DNA of 64,000 nucleotides from an uncultured Oscillospiraceae bacterium (GTDB lineage: Bacteria; Bacillota; Clostridia; Oscillospirales; Oscillospiraceae), in contig CABSMJ010000003.1 of the NCBI GenBank assembly GCA_902478785.1, forward strand, positions 124,001 through 188,000, read 5' to 3'. The notes under the pieces are model-generated. The model saw nothing but the letters and a program-made list of their open reading frames with translations. It had not been told where the DNA came from and searched no databases. The stretch's first letter is position 1. Each line of letters opens with the position of its first letter. Shown in pieces: positions 1 to 7,758 of the stretch. Position numbers and translations under genes: made by a program.

Positions 1-2
1 AC

Positions 3-86
3 CTGCGCGCCCCCAGTGAGGTCTTTTTGATGACCCTGGACCAGGGGGACCACATCCTCTGTATTCCAAAGGAGATCCCGTCATGA
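3..86 (+). CDS. 3' end of an upstream gene, probably a DUF421 (YetF-like) membrane protein
   Basis: Only the last 27 codons are inside the window, read in frame 3, ending LDQGDHILCIPKEIPS and a TGA at 84-86. The stop overlaps the ATG of the next gene (ATGA), so the two are translationally coupled. The fragment is too short to identify alone. The call rests on the following DUF4363 gene, because DUF421 and DUF4363 genes commonly sit together in Clostridia. Treat the family as inference. Confidence 0.5.
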   Translation: MRAPSEVFLMTLDQGDHILCIPKEIPS

Positions 87-463
87 AACGACTGTGGTTC
101 CCGCTCACCATTCTGGCGCTGCTGATAGCCCTTGCCCTGGGCAACGCCGCCCTGGTGGACGGATATACGAAAGTCTGGGTCTCCGGCGCAGAACAGGCCG
201 AAGATGCCGCTCTGGCAGAGGACTGGGACACCGCCCAGGAAAAGCTGGAGTCCGTCTATCGCCACTGGGACCAGCGCCAGACCTTTTTACACATCGTGGA
301 GACTCACGACGCCCTCAATGAGACGGAAAACTCTTTGCAGCGGGCCATGGCCTGCGCCCAGTTACGGGACAAAGAGGGGTTTCTCTGTGAGGTGCGGACG
401 CTGCGCTCCCAGTTCCGGCTCCTGGCAGAGATGGAACAGGTGAACATCCGCAACATCCTATAA
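83..463 (+). CDS. DUF4363 family small membrane-anchored protein
   Basis: This 126-residue protein has an N-terminal hydrophobic segment at about residues 6-24 (FPLTILALLIALALGNAAL), which is a signal anchor or signal peptide. A mostly helical soluble part rich in W, E and Q follows. The length, the single N-terminal helix and the WDTAQEKLESVYRHWDQ region fit DUF4363, a family of unknown function that usually follows a DUF421 gene. The start overlaps the previous stop by ATGA, indicating an operon. No catalytic motif is visible. The family call is moderately secure; no function can be given. Confidence 0.6.
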   Translation: MKRLWFPLTILALLIALALGNAALVDGYTKVWVSGAEQAEDAALAEDWDTAQEKLESVYRHWDQRQTFLHIVETHDALNETENSLQRAMACAQLRDKEGFLCEVRTLRSQFRLLAEMEQVNIRNIL

Positions 464-471
464 GACCCCTC

Positions 472-933
472 TCACTCCTCTTGATGCTCCAGCAGCTTGT
501 TCAGCTCCTCCATGAAGGTGCCGATGTCCTTGAACTGCCGGTAGACGGAGGCGAAGCGCACATAGGCCACCTCATCCACCTTTTTGAGCCGCTCCATGAC
601 CTCCTCACCGATGCGCTCGGTGCTGATCTCCCGCTCCAGGGAGTTTTGCAGGTTCTGCTCGATCTCCTCGGCGATGCGCTCCAGCTCCGCCACGGGGACC
701 GGGCGCTTTTCACAGGCCCGCAGCATCCCATTGAACACCTTCCGGCGGTCAAAACTCTGGCGGCTGCCGTTCTTTTTCACCACCACCATGGGCAGACTTT
801 CCACTGTCTCATAGGTGGTGAAACGCTTTTCGCAGGACAGGCACTCTCTGCGGCGCCGGATGCTTCTGCCCTCGTCGGCAGGGCGGGAATCGATGACCTT
901 GCTCTCGTCAAAGCCGCAATAGGGACACTTCAT
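472..933 (-). CDS. nrdR: Transcriptional repressor NrdR
   Basis: NrdR represses ribonucleotide reductase genes by binding NrdR boxes when its ATP-cone holds dATP/ATP. The 153-residue protein begins MKCPYCGFDESKV and has a zinc ribbon (C3, C6 and the later CLSC pair at about 31-34), then RRRECLSCEKRFTTYE, then an ATP-cone of about residues 46-136 (VVKKNGSRQSFDRRKV onwards). Length and order match the family. An in-frame ATG six codons upstream is rejected because GGAGG lies seven bases before the ATG at 933. It is a single gene, convergent with the DUF4363 gene nine bases away. No ribonucleotide reductase gene is in the window. Confidence 0.96.
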   Translation of the reverse strand: MKCPYCGFDESKVIDSRPADEGRSIRRRRECLSCEKRFTTYETVESLPMVVVKKNGSRQSFDRRKVFNGMLRACEKRPVPVAELERIAEEIEQNLQNSLEREISTERIGEEVMERLKKVDEVAYVRFASVYRQFKDIGTFMEELNKLLEHQEE

Positions 934-977
934 AGCAGGACCTCCATTCAAGGTGTGTGGCTTGCCGGGGATAGTTT

Positions 978-983
978 AGTATA
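978..983 (-). promoter_or_regulatory. Probable -10 of the nrdR promoter
   Basis: Read on the minus strand the site is TGCTATACT, an extended -10 about 45 bases upstream of the nrdR start codon. No good -35 is seen at 17 bases, which an extended -10 can tolerate. Confidence 0.4.
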
Positions 984-1090
984 GCATACCCTGAGGCGAA
1001 GGGGTAGACATAAATTCGCAAAAATTCAAAAAATTTCCCTTGCAAAAAAGTATGATTTTCCCACTTCCGGCTTTTCAAGCCACCGCAGCC

Positions 1091-1609
1091 TCAGGAAATC
1101 ACCGGCTGGCCCTGCCGGTCAAAGGTATACACCACATACCACCCGTCGCCGATTTTCTCCACCCGGGCCAGGCAGAACAACTCCGGCAGGGGGAAGGCTT
1201 GACGGGAGTCGTAGGGCAGGGCCAGGCATCGGCGCTGTCCCTCCTCCCGCCAGAGGGCACCCTGGCGCCGGTCCAGCCGGCGGCAGAAGGGCAGCTGCTC
1301 CCACACCTCTCCCGGTGGTGACTGCCAGGCGCTCTCCTCTTCCCCGCCGCAGCGCCGCACCTCCCCCCGCAGCAGCTGCCCAGCGGGGGCCAGCTGACTG
1401 CGGGACAGGCACCGGGAGAGCTGAAGACGACCGGAAACCGGCTCCAGGATCCCCAGAGGCACCTCTCCCCGTTCTCCCACGGCGAAAGCCCGGAACATCC
1501 CCTCTCCGCACGGATCACACCGGACGTGAAACCGAAGATAGAGCCCCTCCGGCTCCGCCGTCAGCTCCCCCACCACCTGTCCGCTCCGATATAATTTCAG
1601 CCGTTCCAT
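1091..1609 (-). CDS. Hypothetical protein, 172 residues
   Basis: I do not recognise this protein. It starts MERLKLYRSGQVVGELTAEPEGLYLRF and is soluble, with no signal peptide or membrane segment. The first half looks beta-rich and resembles a small domain with a repeated G/E/L pattern. The middle (CGGEEESAWQSPPGEVWEQLPFC) is low in known motifs, and the end is W/Y rich (KIGDGWYVVYTFD). A GGGGGACGGGC ribosome site precedes the ATG at 1609. The frame is intact over its full length while the overlapping frames are GC-driven shadows, so it is probably a real gene without an assignable role. Confidence 0.6.
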   Translation of the reverse strand: MERLKLYRSGQVVGELTAEPEGLYLRFHVRCDPCGEGMFRAFAVGERGEVPLGILEPVSGRLQLSRCLSRSQLAPAGQLLRGEVRRCGGEEESAWQSPPGEVWEQLPFCRRLDRRQGALWREEGQRRCLALPYDSRQAFPLPELFCLARVEKIGDGWYVVYTFDRQGQPVIS

Positions 1610-1677
1610 GCCCGTCCCCCTTTTCCGCTTTCTATCTCTCTATCTATGCCTTTTTCCTGAAAACTATGCAAAGGCAA

Positions 1678-1706
1678 AGCCGGCCTGTCCCAAGGACAGA
1701 CCGGCT
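1678..1706 (-). terminator. Hairpin downstream of the secreted hypothetical gene
   Basis: A near-perfect 13-bp stem (AGCCGGCCTGTCC / GGACAGACCGGCT) with loop CAA lies 24 bases after the stop of the minus-strand gene at 1730. The T-tract beyond it is weak (TTGCC), so termination efficiency is uncertain. Confidence 0.6.
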
Positions 1707-1729
1707 CTTGGCTTATCAATATTGCCCAA

Positions 1730-2251
1730 TCAGGCTACGGTATAGCCGCCCCGGACCATGATCTTCACCGTGGCGGCGGTGGCCTTCACCGAGCGGTCCT
1801 CGATGGTGGCCATGTAGAGGTGGTTTTTCGTCAGCGCTGCGCCGTTGTTGATGGTGGTGCCGGCGGTGGAGTCAATGAGTCCCGGTGTGGAGGAGGCCAC
1901 GCAGGAGGCTGTGCCCACCCGCAAAAGCACCTCGCTGCCCAGCTCCAGCTTCAGGCTCTGCCCCTTGCTCAGGGTCACCAGGACAAAGGAGGAAGATGCG
2001 GTGGTGCCGGAGCCCGTGCCGCCGCTCTGGGCGATCTTCTGGTCAATCTGCTGACCGATGGTAGTATTCCGGGAGGTGATCTTGGCGTCCACCCGATTCA
2101 AAATGGTGCTCAGATAGGTGTCGTTGAGGTAGCTGAGGGTCACCAGCGGGTCCCCTGAGGAACCGGCGTCGGCAGCCAGAGAAACAGTGGCATTGAGCAC
2201 CAACAGCAGCAAAACCAGGCTCAGAGCCCGCAGGGGCCAGCGTTTTTTCAT
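1730..2251 (-). CDS. Secreted hypothetical protein with coiled middle
   Basis: The 173-residue protein begins MKKRWPLRALSLVLLLLVLNATVSLA, a clear Sec signal peptide with a likely cleavage after about residue 27 (SLAADA). The mature part is rich in S, T, G and Q. It has a possible coiled segment (YLSTILNRVDAKITSRNTTIGQQIDQKIAQ), then a GTGSGTTASSS linker and a beta-rich C-terminal part. AGGAGGAAC lies before the ATG at 2251, which is why the longer upstream extension was dropped. The C-terminal pattern (LKLELGSEVLLRVG, NGAALTKNHLYM) recalls clostridial surface proteins of unknown role. No function is proposed. Confidence 0.65.
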   Translation of the reverse strand: MKKRWPLRALSLVLLLLVLNATVSLAADAGSSGDPLVTLSYLNDTYLSTILNRVDAKITSRNTTIGQQIDQKIAQSGGTGSGTTASSSFVLVTLSKGQSLKLELGSEVLLRVGTASCVASSTPGLIDSTAGTTINNGAALTKNHLYMATIEDRSVKATAATVKIMVRGGYTVA

Positions 2252-2290
2252 GGAAGTTCCTCCTATGTATCTCATTTGTGTTCTAGGCCC

Positions 2291-2326
2291 CCGCGGGAAA
2301 GGATACATATGTATTCTCTCCCGCGG
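2291..2326 (-). terminator. Long palindromic hairpin after ndoA
   Basis: A 36-base imperfect palindrome pairs CCGCGGGAAAGGATACAT with ATGTATTCTCTCCCGCGG just after the ndoA stop at 2336. It has no clear U-tract, so it may be an RNA end stabiliser rather than a simple intrinsic terminator. Confidence 0.5.
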
Positions 2327-2335
2327 AGTGCCTGC

Positions 2336-2701
2336 TCAGACCAGTTGATCCCGATGGAGGCCGAAGCTGACCGCAATGGCCGCGTCGATCTGCTCCATCA
2401 CCTTGTTGTCCACCTTGCCCATCCGCTCCCGCAGCCGCCGCTTATCCAGGGTTCGGATCTGCTCCAGCAGCACCACGGAATCGCGGGTCAGACCGTTGTC
2501 CCGGGCGGAAAGCTCAATATGGGTGGGCAGCTTCGCCTTGCCCGTCTGGGAGGTGATGGCTGCCGCGATCACGGTGGGACTGTACCGGTTTCCGGTATCG
2601 TTTTGAATGATGAGCACCGGACGGACACCGCCCTGCTCGCTGCCGACCACCGGGCTGAGGTCAGCATAAAAAATATCGCCGCGTTTGACGCTCGTATCCA
2701 C
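2336..2701 (-). CDS. ndoA: MazF/PemK-family endoribonuclease (NdoA/EndoA-like)
   Basis: This 121-residue toxin of the MazF fold cleaves single-stranded mRNA at short specific sites. MKRGDIFYADLSPVVGSEQGGVRPVLIIQND is represented by VKRGDIFYADLSPV and GGVRPVLIIQND at residues 5-36, which carry the conserved G-D and R residues; TQIRTLDKRRL-type sequence (EQIRTLDKRRLRERMG) follows near residue 80. A TGA lies three codons upstream in frame, so the GTG at 2701 is the only early start. It follows alr, as in Bacillus. The usual antitoxin gene ndoAI between alr and ndoA is absent: the gap of 170 bases is too small. It may be controlled by an antitoxin elsewhere. Confidence 0.93.
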   Translation of the reverse strand: MDTSVKRGDIFYADLSPVVGSEQGGVRPVLIIQNDTGNRYSPTVIAAAITSQTGKAKLPTHIELSARDNGLTRDSVVLLEQIRTLDKRRLRERMGKVDNKVMEQIDAAIAVSFGLHRDQLV

Positions 2702-2871
2702 AAAAGTTCACACTCCGCCGAAAGAAGTACCCGTCACCGCCTCAGCGGTGAGGCCACTATCATTCTCCCACGCGGCCGCGGAATTTATACGTTGCGTTCC
2801 GTCTTTTTGGCGCTTCCGGCCCTCTTCATCCTATGCCCGTCGGGATGAGGTGGTGCCTGGGGGGACAGGCT

Positions 2872-4044
2872 TTACAGCAGCAGCTGCAGGTTGTGGTCGA
2901 TGACCTTGCCACCCTCCAGATAGAGCCTCGGCACCCGCTTGGATATGGCGCACAGCAGCTCATAGGGGATGGTCTGCACCTGCTTGGCCATATCGTTGAC
3001 CAGATTGTGCTCGCCAAAGACCTCCACCACATCGCCTGTGCCGATGTTGGGCAGATCGGTCAGATCGATCATGCACATATCCATGCAGATACGGCCCCGG
3101 ATCGGCGCCGGGCCGTCCCGGGTGAGCATCTTCCACTGATTGGAGTTGAGGCGGAACAGTCCGTCGGCATAGCCGATGGGCACCACACCGATGCGCTGAT
3201 GACCGGTGGTGAAATAGGTCCGGCCGTAGCTGATGGAGGCACCCGCCTCAAAGGTCTTGACGGGGCCGATGGCCGCCTTCACGGTCATGACCGGCTTAAG
3301 GCCCATCTCCCCGGCCATATCGCCGGAGCCGTAGAGCAAGATGCCCGGCCGGACCATGTCCCAGGCGTATTCCGGGAAATAGGCCACGCCGCCGGCGTTG
3401 CAGCAGTGGTGCAGCCGGAAGCGCATATCCGCCCGGCTCTCCACCTCTGTAATCATATGCACAAAGCGCTCATGCTGCAGCTTGGTGAACTCCCGGCACC
3501 GGATGGAGTCCGGCTCGTCGGAGACGCAAAAGTGCATGAACACGCCTTCCCAGTCCAGGTTGGGCAGCTGCACGGCCTCCAGGATCTCCCGAAGGCTCTC
3601 CTCAAAGTGCTCCTCGTCGCACTGGAAGCCCAGACGGCCCATACCGGTGTCCAGCTTGAGGTGAACCCGCAAAACCTTGCCCAGCTTCCCTGCCTCCGCG
3701 GAGTAGGCCCGGGCCATCTCCAGAGAGGGCACATCCTGGGTCACATCGTTTTCGATCAGAGTCTCTGTCATGTCCTCCGGCGTATAGCCCAGCAGAAGGA
3801 TCGGCATATGGACGCCGTTGTGACGCAGCTCCTCTGCCTCCTCCACATTGGACACCGCCAGATAGTCCGCTCCCAACTGCTCCAGTTTTCGGGCCACCCG
3901 GACAGCGCCGTGCCCATAGGCATCCGCCTTGACTACGCCCAAAAATTTCGTGCCCGGCTTGACCTGCTGACGCAGCTTTTGATAGTTCTCGGCCAGATTA
4001 TCCAAATTGATCTCTGCCCATGTACGTTTCAGACTTCTTTCCAT
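2872..4044 (-). CDS. alr: Alanine racemase
   Basis: The PLP enzyme interconverts L- and D-alanine for peptidoglycan. The 390-residue protein has the N-terminal barrel with the PLP lysine in VVKADAYGHGA (about residue 40) and the C-terminal catalytic tyrosine region (GASISYGRTY). Other conserved blocks are LDTGMGRLGF, RPGILLYGSG and DMCMIDLTDLP. The start is the ATG at 4044, which sits eight to nine bases after AAAGGGAG; upstream in-frame ATGs at 4050 and 4065 have worse spacing. It lies between a lipoprotein gene and ndoA in the order expected for Firmicutes and is probably co-transcribed with nnr. Confidence 0.97.
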   Translation of the reverse strand: MERSLKRTWAEINLDNLAENYQKLRQQVKPGTKFLGVVKADAYGHGAVRVARKLEQLGADYLAVSNVEEAEELRHNGVHMPILLLGYTPEDMTETLIENDVTQDVPSLEMARAYSAEAGKLGKVLRVHLKLDTGMGRLGFQCDEEHFEESLREILEAVQLPNLDWEGVFMHFCVSDEPDSIRCREFTKLQHERFVHMITEVESRADMRFRLHHCCNAGGVAYFPEYAWDMVRPGILLYGSGDMAGEMGLKPVMTVKAAIGPVKTFEAGASISYGRTYFTTGHQRIGVVPIGYADGLFRLNSNQWKMLTRDGPAPIRGRICMDMCMIDLTDLPNIGTGDVVEVFGEHNLVNDMAKQVQTIPYELLCAISKRVPRLYLEGGKVIDHNLQLLL

Positions 4045-4151
4045 TTTCATCTGCTCCCTTTCCATACGACAAAGGCAACGTCCCTTTTGCAAGGGTGGTT
4101 CAAGGGGGGCATCCGTCTGCAGACCGGCAAATCGCCAAAAACGCTCCCGGG

Positions 4152-4751
4152 TCACCTTGTAATTGTATCACAAAAAGAAAATTCCGTAAACTCTAGCTCA
4201 AAAATTATTTCCTCTTCCACGGCGATCTCCCCGTGGACCGGCACACCGGTCTCCCGGTTGAGCCAAACCGTCCAGAGAATCTTTCCGCCCTCCGCGCCAG
4301 TGGTGTCCACTGTCAGGCGCAGGCAGTCCATCTCTCCCCACTTCTCCTCGTTTTCCTCCAACAGCCAGCCGGTGCGCAAAGCGTCCAGCAGGCGAGGCAG
4401 ACAGGCCGCCGGTGAGATTCCCTCGTTGCTGATGGTGCCGGCATCCAGGCAGTCCCCCTCATAGCGAAGGCCCATGGTCTCCCCATCCACCACCGCCGTC
4501 ACGCCCGCCAATTCCTCCGGCTCCTGCACCTCCACCGTGGATTCTCCCTCCGGCGCATAGGTACACTTCAGCAGATACTCCCTTGCCTCCCCGTTCCAGG
4601 TGCAGCTGACATGGGCAGCAAGCTCTGCGCCGGTCATGTTCCGGTACTGCTCCAGCGCATCCTCTGCCGGCGACTCCTTCTGACCCGCTTCACCGCAGGC
4701 CGAGAGCATCACAAGCACTGTCATCGCCGCAAAACAAATTCTCTTGACCAC
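4152..4751 (-). CDS. Putative lipoprotein in the YdcC (LolA-like) position
   Basis: The 199-residue protein starts at a GTG (4751) preceded by GGAGG at seven bases. Its signal VKRICFAAMTVLVMLSACGEAG ends in a lipobox LSAC, so it should be a membrane-anchored lipoprotein. The mature part is beta-rich: EYLLKCTYAPEGESTVEVQEPEELAGVTAVVDGETMGLRYEG and LRLTVDTTGAEGGKILWTVWLNRETGVPV. That pattern and its place just upstream of alr match the YdcC/LolA-like outer-surface lipoproteins of Firmicutes, some linked to spore germination. The family assignment comes from context and fold pattern, not a signature motif. It lies 49 bases after nnr. Confidence 0.75.
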   Translation of the reverse strand: MVKRICFAAMTVLVMLSACGEAGQKESPAEDALEQYRNMTGAELAAHVSCTWNGEAREYLLKCTYAPEGESTVEVQEPEELAGVTAVVDGETMGLRYEGDCLDAGTISNEGISPAACLPRLLDALRTGWLLEENEEKWGEMDCLRLTVDTTGAEGGKILWTVWLNRETGVPVHGEIAVEEEIIFELEFTEFSFCDTITR

Positions 4752-4800
4752 ATTCCGCCCTCCGTTCCCAACATAATGGCGGAGAGAACGGAACAAAGCG

Positions 4801-6324
4801 TCACTTGGTCCCTTTCAGCAGCTCCCGGAACACCGCCGGCAGCCGGCCGATGAGATCACTGGGAGTCATGGCGTACTCTGTCAGAGCTTCCGCGCACAAA
4901 TCGCCCGCCCGGCCGTGGAGCCACACCGCCGCCCGGGCCGCTTCCTCCGGCTCCATGCCCTGGGCCAGCAATGAGACCAAAATTCCTCCCAGCACGTCGC
5001 CGCTTCCGCCCTTGGCCATGCCGGAGTTGCCGTTGGTGTTGACATAGCACCGCCCCTCGGGATTGGCCACAATGGTGCGGTGCCCCTTCAGCACCAGGAT
5101 ACAGCCGTAGCGCTGGGCAAAGCGCCGGGCTTCCTCCAAACGGTCCCCGCTGGACAGATCGCCGCCCATCCGGGCAAACTCTCCATCGTGGGGCGTGAGA
5201 ATAGTCACCCGGCCCCGCCGTCTCTCCAGAGTATCCATATGCTTTTCCAGGGCATTTATGCCGTCGGCGTCCAGGACCAGCGGCCCCTCCAGATCCTCCG
5301 CCAGCCCCAGCACCAGTCGGTGGGCCCGGCTGCTCAGGCCCAGCCCCGGCCCCACCAGCACCGCGTCGCAGGCCGCCGCCCGGTTCCGCAGGCTCTTGTA
5401 GTCGGAGGGCAGCGGAAAGGGCATCTCCTCCAGACACTTCTGGGCCACAATGGGATAGACGGTGTTGGGCACCGCCAGGGACACCAGCCCGCACCCCGCC
5501 CGGCTGGCGGCCCGGGCCGCCAGCACCGGCGCGCCGGTAAAGCCCACGCTGCCCGCCAAGATCAGCACCTTGCCAAAGGTGCCCTTGTGACCGTCAGGCT
5601 TTCTGGGCGGCAGCGCCTTTTTCACCCAGGTACCGTCCACCGTCTCCGCTCCAAATTCCATCCGGCGGATCAGCTCTTCGGGCAGACCGATCTCATGGAC
5701 CGTCACCGTGCCGCTGTATATGGCACCCTCCCCTACAAACTGCCCCAGCTTGGGCAGGGAAAAGGTCACCGTCCGGTCCGCCCGGACCGCCGCGCCCAAT
5801 ACCAGGCCCGTATCCGTCTCCACACCGCTGGCGATGTCCGCCGCTACCACGGCTCCCGGAAGGGCGTTGATCCCCTCAATCAACCCGCAGCGCAGCGGGT
5901 CCGTGATGGGACGGCTGAGACCCACGCCGAACAGCGCGTCCACGATCACCTGGCAGGAGCGCAGATACCGCCACACCGCCGCCCCGTCCCGATAAGGCTC
6001 CAACTCCAATCCAAATTCGCTGAGGCGGGCCGCCATGGTCCGGGCGTCCTCTGTCAGCTTCTCATAGTCGCCCACCAGGAAGGTGCGGACCTCCACCCCT
6101 TCCAGGTGCAGCAGACGGGCGGCGGCCAAACCGTCACCGCCGTTGTTGCCGGTGCCGCAAAACACAGCTACCCGACATTTTTTCGGTTTGTCCGGCAGCA
6201 GCTCCAGCACTGCCCGGGCCACCCCCTGGGCAGCCCGCTCCATCAGATCGATAGAGGGAACCCCTCTGTCCTCAATAGCCTGCCGGTCCAGTTCCTTCAT
6301 CTGCGCCGCCGTGGCAAGATACAT
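4801..6324 (-). CDS. nnr: Bifunctional NAD(P)H-hydrate epimerase / ADP-dependent NAD(P)H-hydrate dehydratase
   Basis: It repairs damaged hydrated NADH and NADPH. The 507-residue protein fuses two domains: an N-terminal YjeF epimerase (about 1-215; VAVFCGTGNNGGDGLAAARLL, with DALFGVGLSRPI) and a C-terminal ribokinase-like dehydratase (about 225-507; KGTFGKVLILAGS, VLTPHDGEF-type ILTPHDGEFARM, and GNSGMAKGGSGDVLGG carrying the catalytic aspartate). The start at 6324 (MYLATAAQMKELD) follows AGGAG at nine bases. It heads the minus-strand run nnr-lipoprotein-alr-ndoA and has a strong promoter upstream. Confidence 0.96.
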   Translation of the reverse strand: MYLATAAQMKELDRQAIEDRGVPSIDLMERAAQGVARAVLELLPDKPKKCRVAVFCGTGNNGGDGLAAARLLHLEGVEVRTFLVGDYEKLTEDARTMAARLSEFGLELEPYRDGAAVWRYLRSCQVIVDALFGVGLSRPITDPLRCGLIEGINALPGAVVAADIASGVETDTGLVLGAAVRADRTVTFSLPKLGQFVGEGAIYSGTVTVHEIGLPEELIRRMEFGAETVDGTWVKKALPPRKPDGHKGTFGKVLILAGSVGFTGAPVLAARAASRAGCGLVSLAVPNTVYPIVAQKCLEEMPFPLPSDYKSLRNRAAACDAVLVGPGLGLSSRAHRLVLGLAEDLEGPLVLDADGINALEKHMDTLERRRGRVTILTPHDGEFARMGGDLSSGDRLEEARRFAQRYGCILVLKGHRTIVANPEGRCYVNTNGNSGMAKGGSGDVLGGILVSLLAQGMEPEEAARAAVWLHGRAGDLCAEALTEYAMTPSDLIGRLPAVFRELLKGTK

Positions 6325-6402
6325 ATGTCCCTGCTCCTTTCTTCCCCTCCCCCAGGGGACGGCCGCTGCCATCGTGCAAAAAAGCGGTCGATTTTTGTCT
6401 CT

Positions 6403-6431
6403 ATTATAGTTTCTTCCGCGCCCTTACGCAA
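6403..6431 (-). promoter_or_regulatory. Sigma-A promoter of nnr
   Basis: On the minus strand TTGCGT (6431-6426), a 17-base spacer and TATAAT (6408-6403). It lies about 80 bases upstream of the nnr start and probably drives the whole nnr-alr-ndoA run. Confidence 0.7.
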
Positions 6432-6499
6432 GGGTTGCATACTATTTTCCCCCATTTCCCATTCAAGCAGGTAAATCGCGCTTCTTTCTTCCTCCCCTC

Positions 6500-6528
6500 T
6501 TGCAGTTTTTTTCGTTTTGTGGGATAAT
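6500..6528 (+). promoter_or_regulatory. Sigma-A promoter of the DegV gene
   Basis: TTGCAG, a 17-base T-rich spacer and GATAAT, about 60 bases before the DegV start. It is divergent from the nnr promoter. Confidence 0.55.
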
Positions 6529-6586
6529 CTAAATAGAAATGTAATTTATATTAAATGATTTGTGCAAAAGATTTGGAGATGTTATC

Positions 6587-7450
6587 ATGCCCCCACAGAA
6601 AATCGCACTGCTGACGGATTCCTGTGCCGATTTGACGCCCCGCCTGGTGGCGGAAAATCACATCCACGTGGTGCCGCTGCGCATTTTGTGCGCTGACGGA
6701 GAATACGCCGACGGTGTGAACATCCGAAGCGAGGACATCTATACTCGCCTGCGGTCCGGCGAACTGCCCCAGACCTCCCTGCCCTCCGGTCAGGACATCA
6801 CCGATGCGCTGGACGCCATCGCCGCAGAAGGCTATGACGGCGTTATCGCTGTGATGCTCTCCGGTGGGTTGTCCGGCACCTACAACCTGATGCGTCTGAT
6901 GGCGGAGGACCGTCAGGACCTGACCATCCGGGTCTTTGACTCGGTCAGCGGCTCTTTGGGTATGGGCCTGACCCTGCTGCAGCTGGCGGAGGACATCCGC
7001 GGCGGTGCAACCTGGGAGGAGCTGGTCGGGACCCGGGTCCCGCAGCTGATCGCCAGCACCTTCCCCTTCTTCTCCGTGGATACTCTGGAGTATCTGCAAA
7101 AGGGAGGACGCATCGGCAAGGTGACCGCCACGGCGGGCACTTTGCTGCAGATCAAGCCCCTGCTCACCTTTGCCGGCGACGGACAGCTCAAGTCCGTGGC
7201 CAAGGTCCGTGGCCGGAACCAGGTGATTCAAAAGCTGGTGGACCTGACGGTAAAATCCTGCGGCACCCACCGGCGATACAACCTGGCGGTGGCCAACGGC
7301 GGCGCTCCCAAGGAGATGGAAGTTCTGCGCAGCCGTCTCATGGCCGCTCTGCCTGACTACGACCACATCTGGGAAGGCGAGATCGACGGCACTCTCAGCG
7401 TCTATATCGGCGACGGAGTTCTGGGTGCTGCCGTGCAGGTCCTGGATTGA
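6587..7450 (+). CDS. DegV family fatty-acid-binding protein
   Basis: DegV proteins bind a fatty acid; in Firmicutes some act as FakB, presenting the fatty acid to FakA kinase. This 287-residue member starts MPPQKIALLTDSCADLTPRL (the family's TDS motif), then TSLPSGQDITDALD, SGGLSGTYN and VFDSVSGSLGMGL, which line the lipid pocket. SVDTLEYLQKGGRIGK is the conserved block before the C-terminal domain. The ATG at 6587 has GGAG at eight bases, whereas nine upstream codons are poorly supported. It is a single gene ended by a strong terminator; no fakA is nearby. Confidence 0.93.
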   Translation: MPPQKIALLTDSCADLTPRLVAENHIHVVPLRILCADGEYADGVNIRSEDIYTRLRSGELPQTSLPSGQDITDALDAIAAEGYDGVIAVMLSGGLSGTYNLMRLMAEDRQDLTIRVFDSVSGSLGMGLTLLQLAEDIRGGATWEELVGTRVPQLIASTFPFFSVDTLEYLQKGGRIGKVTATAGTLLQIKPLLTFAGDGQLKSVAKVRGRNQVIQKLVDLTVKSCGTHRRYNLAVANGGAPKEMEVLRSRLMAALPDYDHIWEGEIDGTLSVYIGDGVLGAAVQVLD

Positions 7451-7479
7451 AAAAGAACAATAAAACGCACGCTGTCTTT

Positions 7480-7516
7480 GCGGAGACGTCTATAAGACGT
7501 CTCCGCTGTTTTTGTA
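7480..7516 (+). terminator. Intrinsic terminator after the DegV gene
   Basis: A perfect 12-bp stem (GCGGAGACGTCT / AGACGTCTCCGC) with loop ATA is followed by TGTTTTTG, 29 bases after the stop. Confidence 0.9.
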
Positions 7517-7633
7517 TTGTGGACTCCATGGGAAATAGGCTGCCTTCCCAGTCTCCCCCGGCTAATTTCTCCCCTCTGGCCTACTCAAACTCTAATATTT
7601 TTTTAGGTTATCAAAAACTTTTTTTATTCATGA

Positions 7634-7662
7634 TTGCTTCCTCTAAGCGAATGTGGTATACT
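7634..7662 (+). promoter_or_regulatory. Sigma-A promoter of sdaAB-sdaAA
   Basis: TTGCTT, a 17-base spacer and TATACT, about 97 bases before the sdaAB start. The intervening leader shows no riboswitch I can recognise. The rest of the 7451-7758 gap contains only the preceding terminator and AT-rich sequence. Confidence 0.65.
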
Positions 7663-7758
7663 ACACGTAAATGGCAGTTCTTTCCGTTTTTCTGCGGATA
7701 GACCGCAGACCTGCCAAATCATCTGTTGCGAGTCTAAGAGAAAGGGGAACCTGATGCG

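Noticed and set aside
2833..4464. Long plus-strand open frame opposite alr
   Set aside because: It is the shadow of alr and the lipoprotein gene on the minus strand; no ribosome site or family motif, and the alr frame is certain.
7447..7701. 84-codon frame after the DegV gene
   Set aside because: It covers the terminator and the sda promoter, has no ribosome site and resembles nothing.
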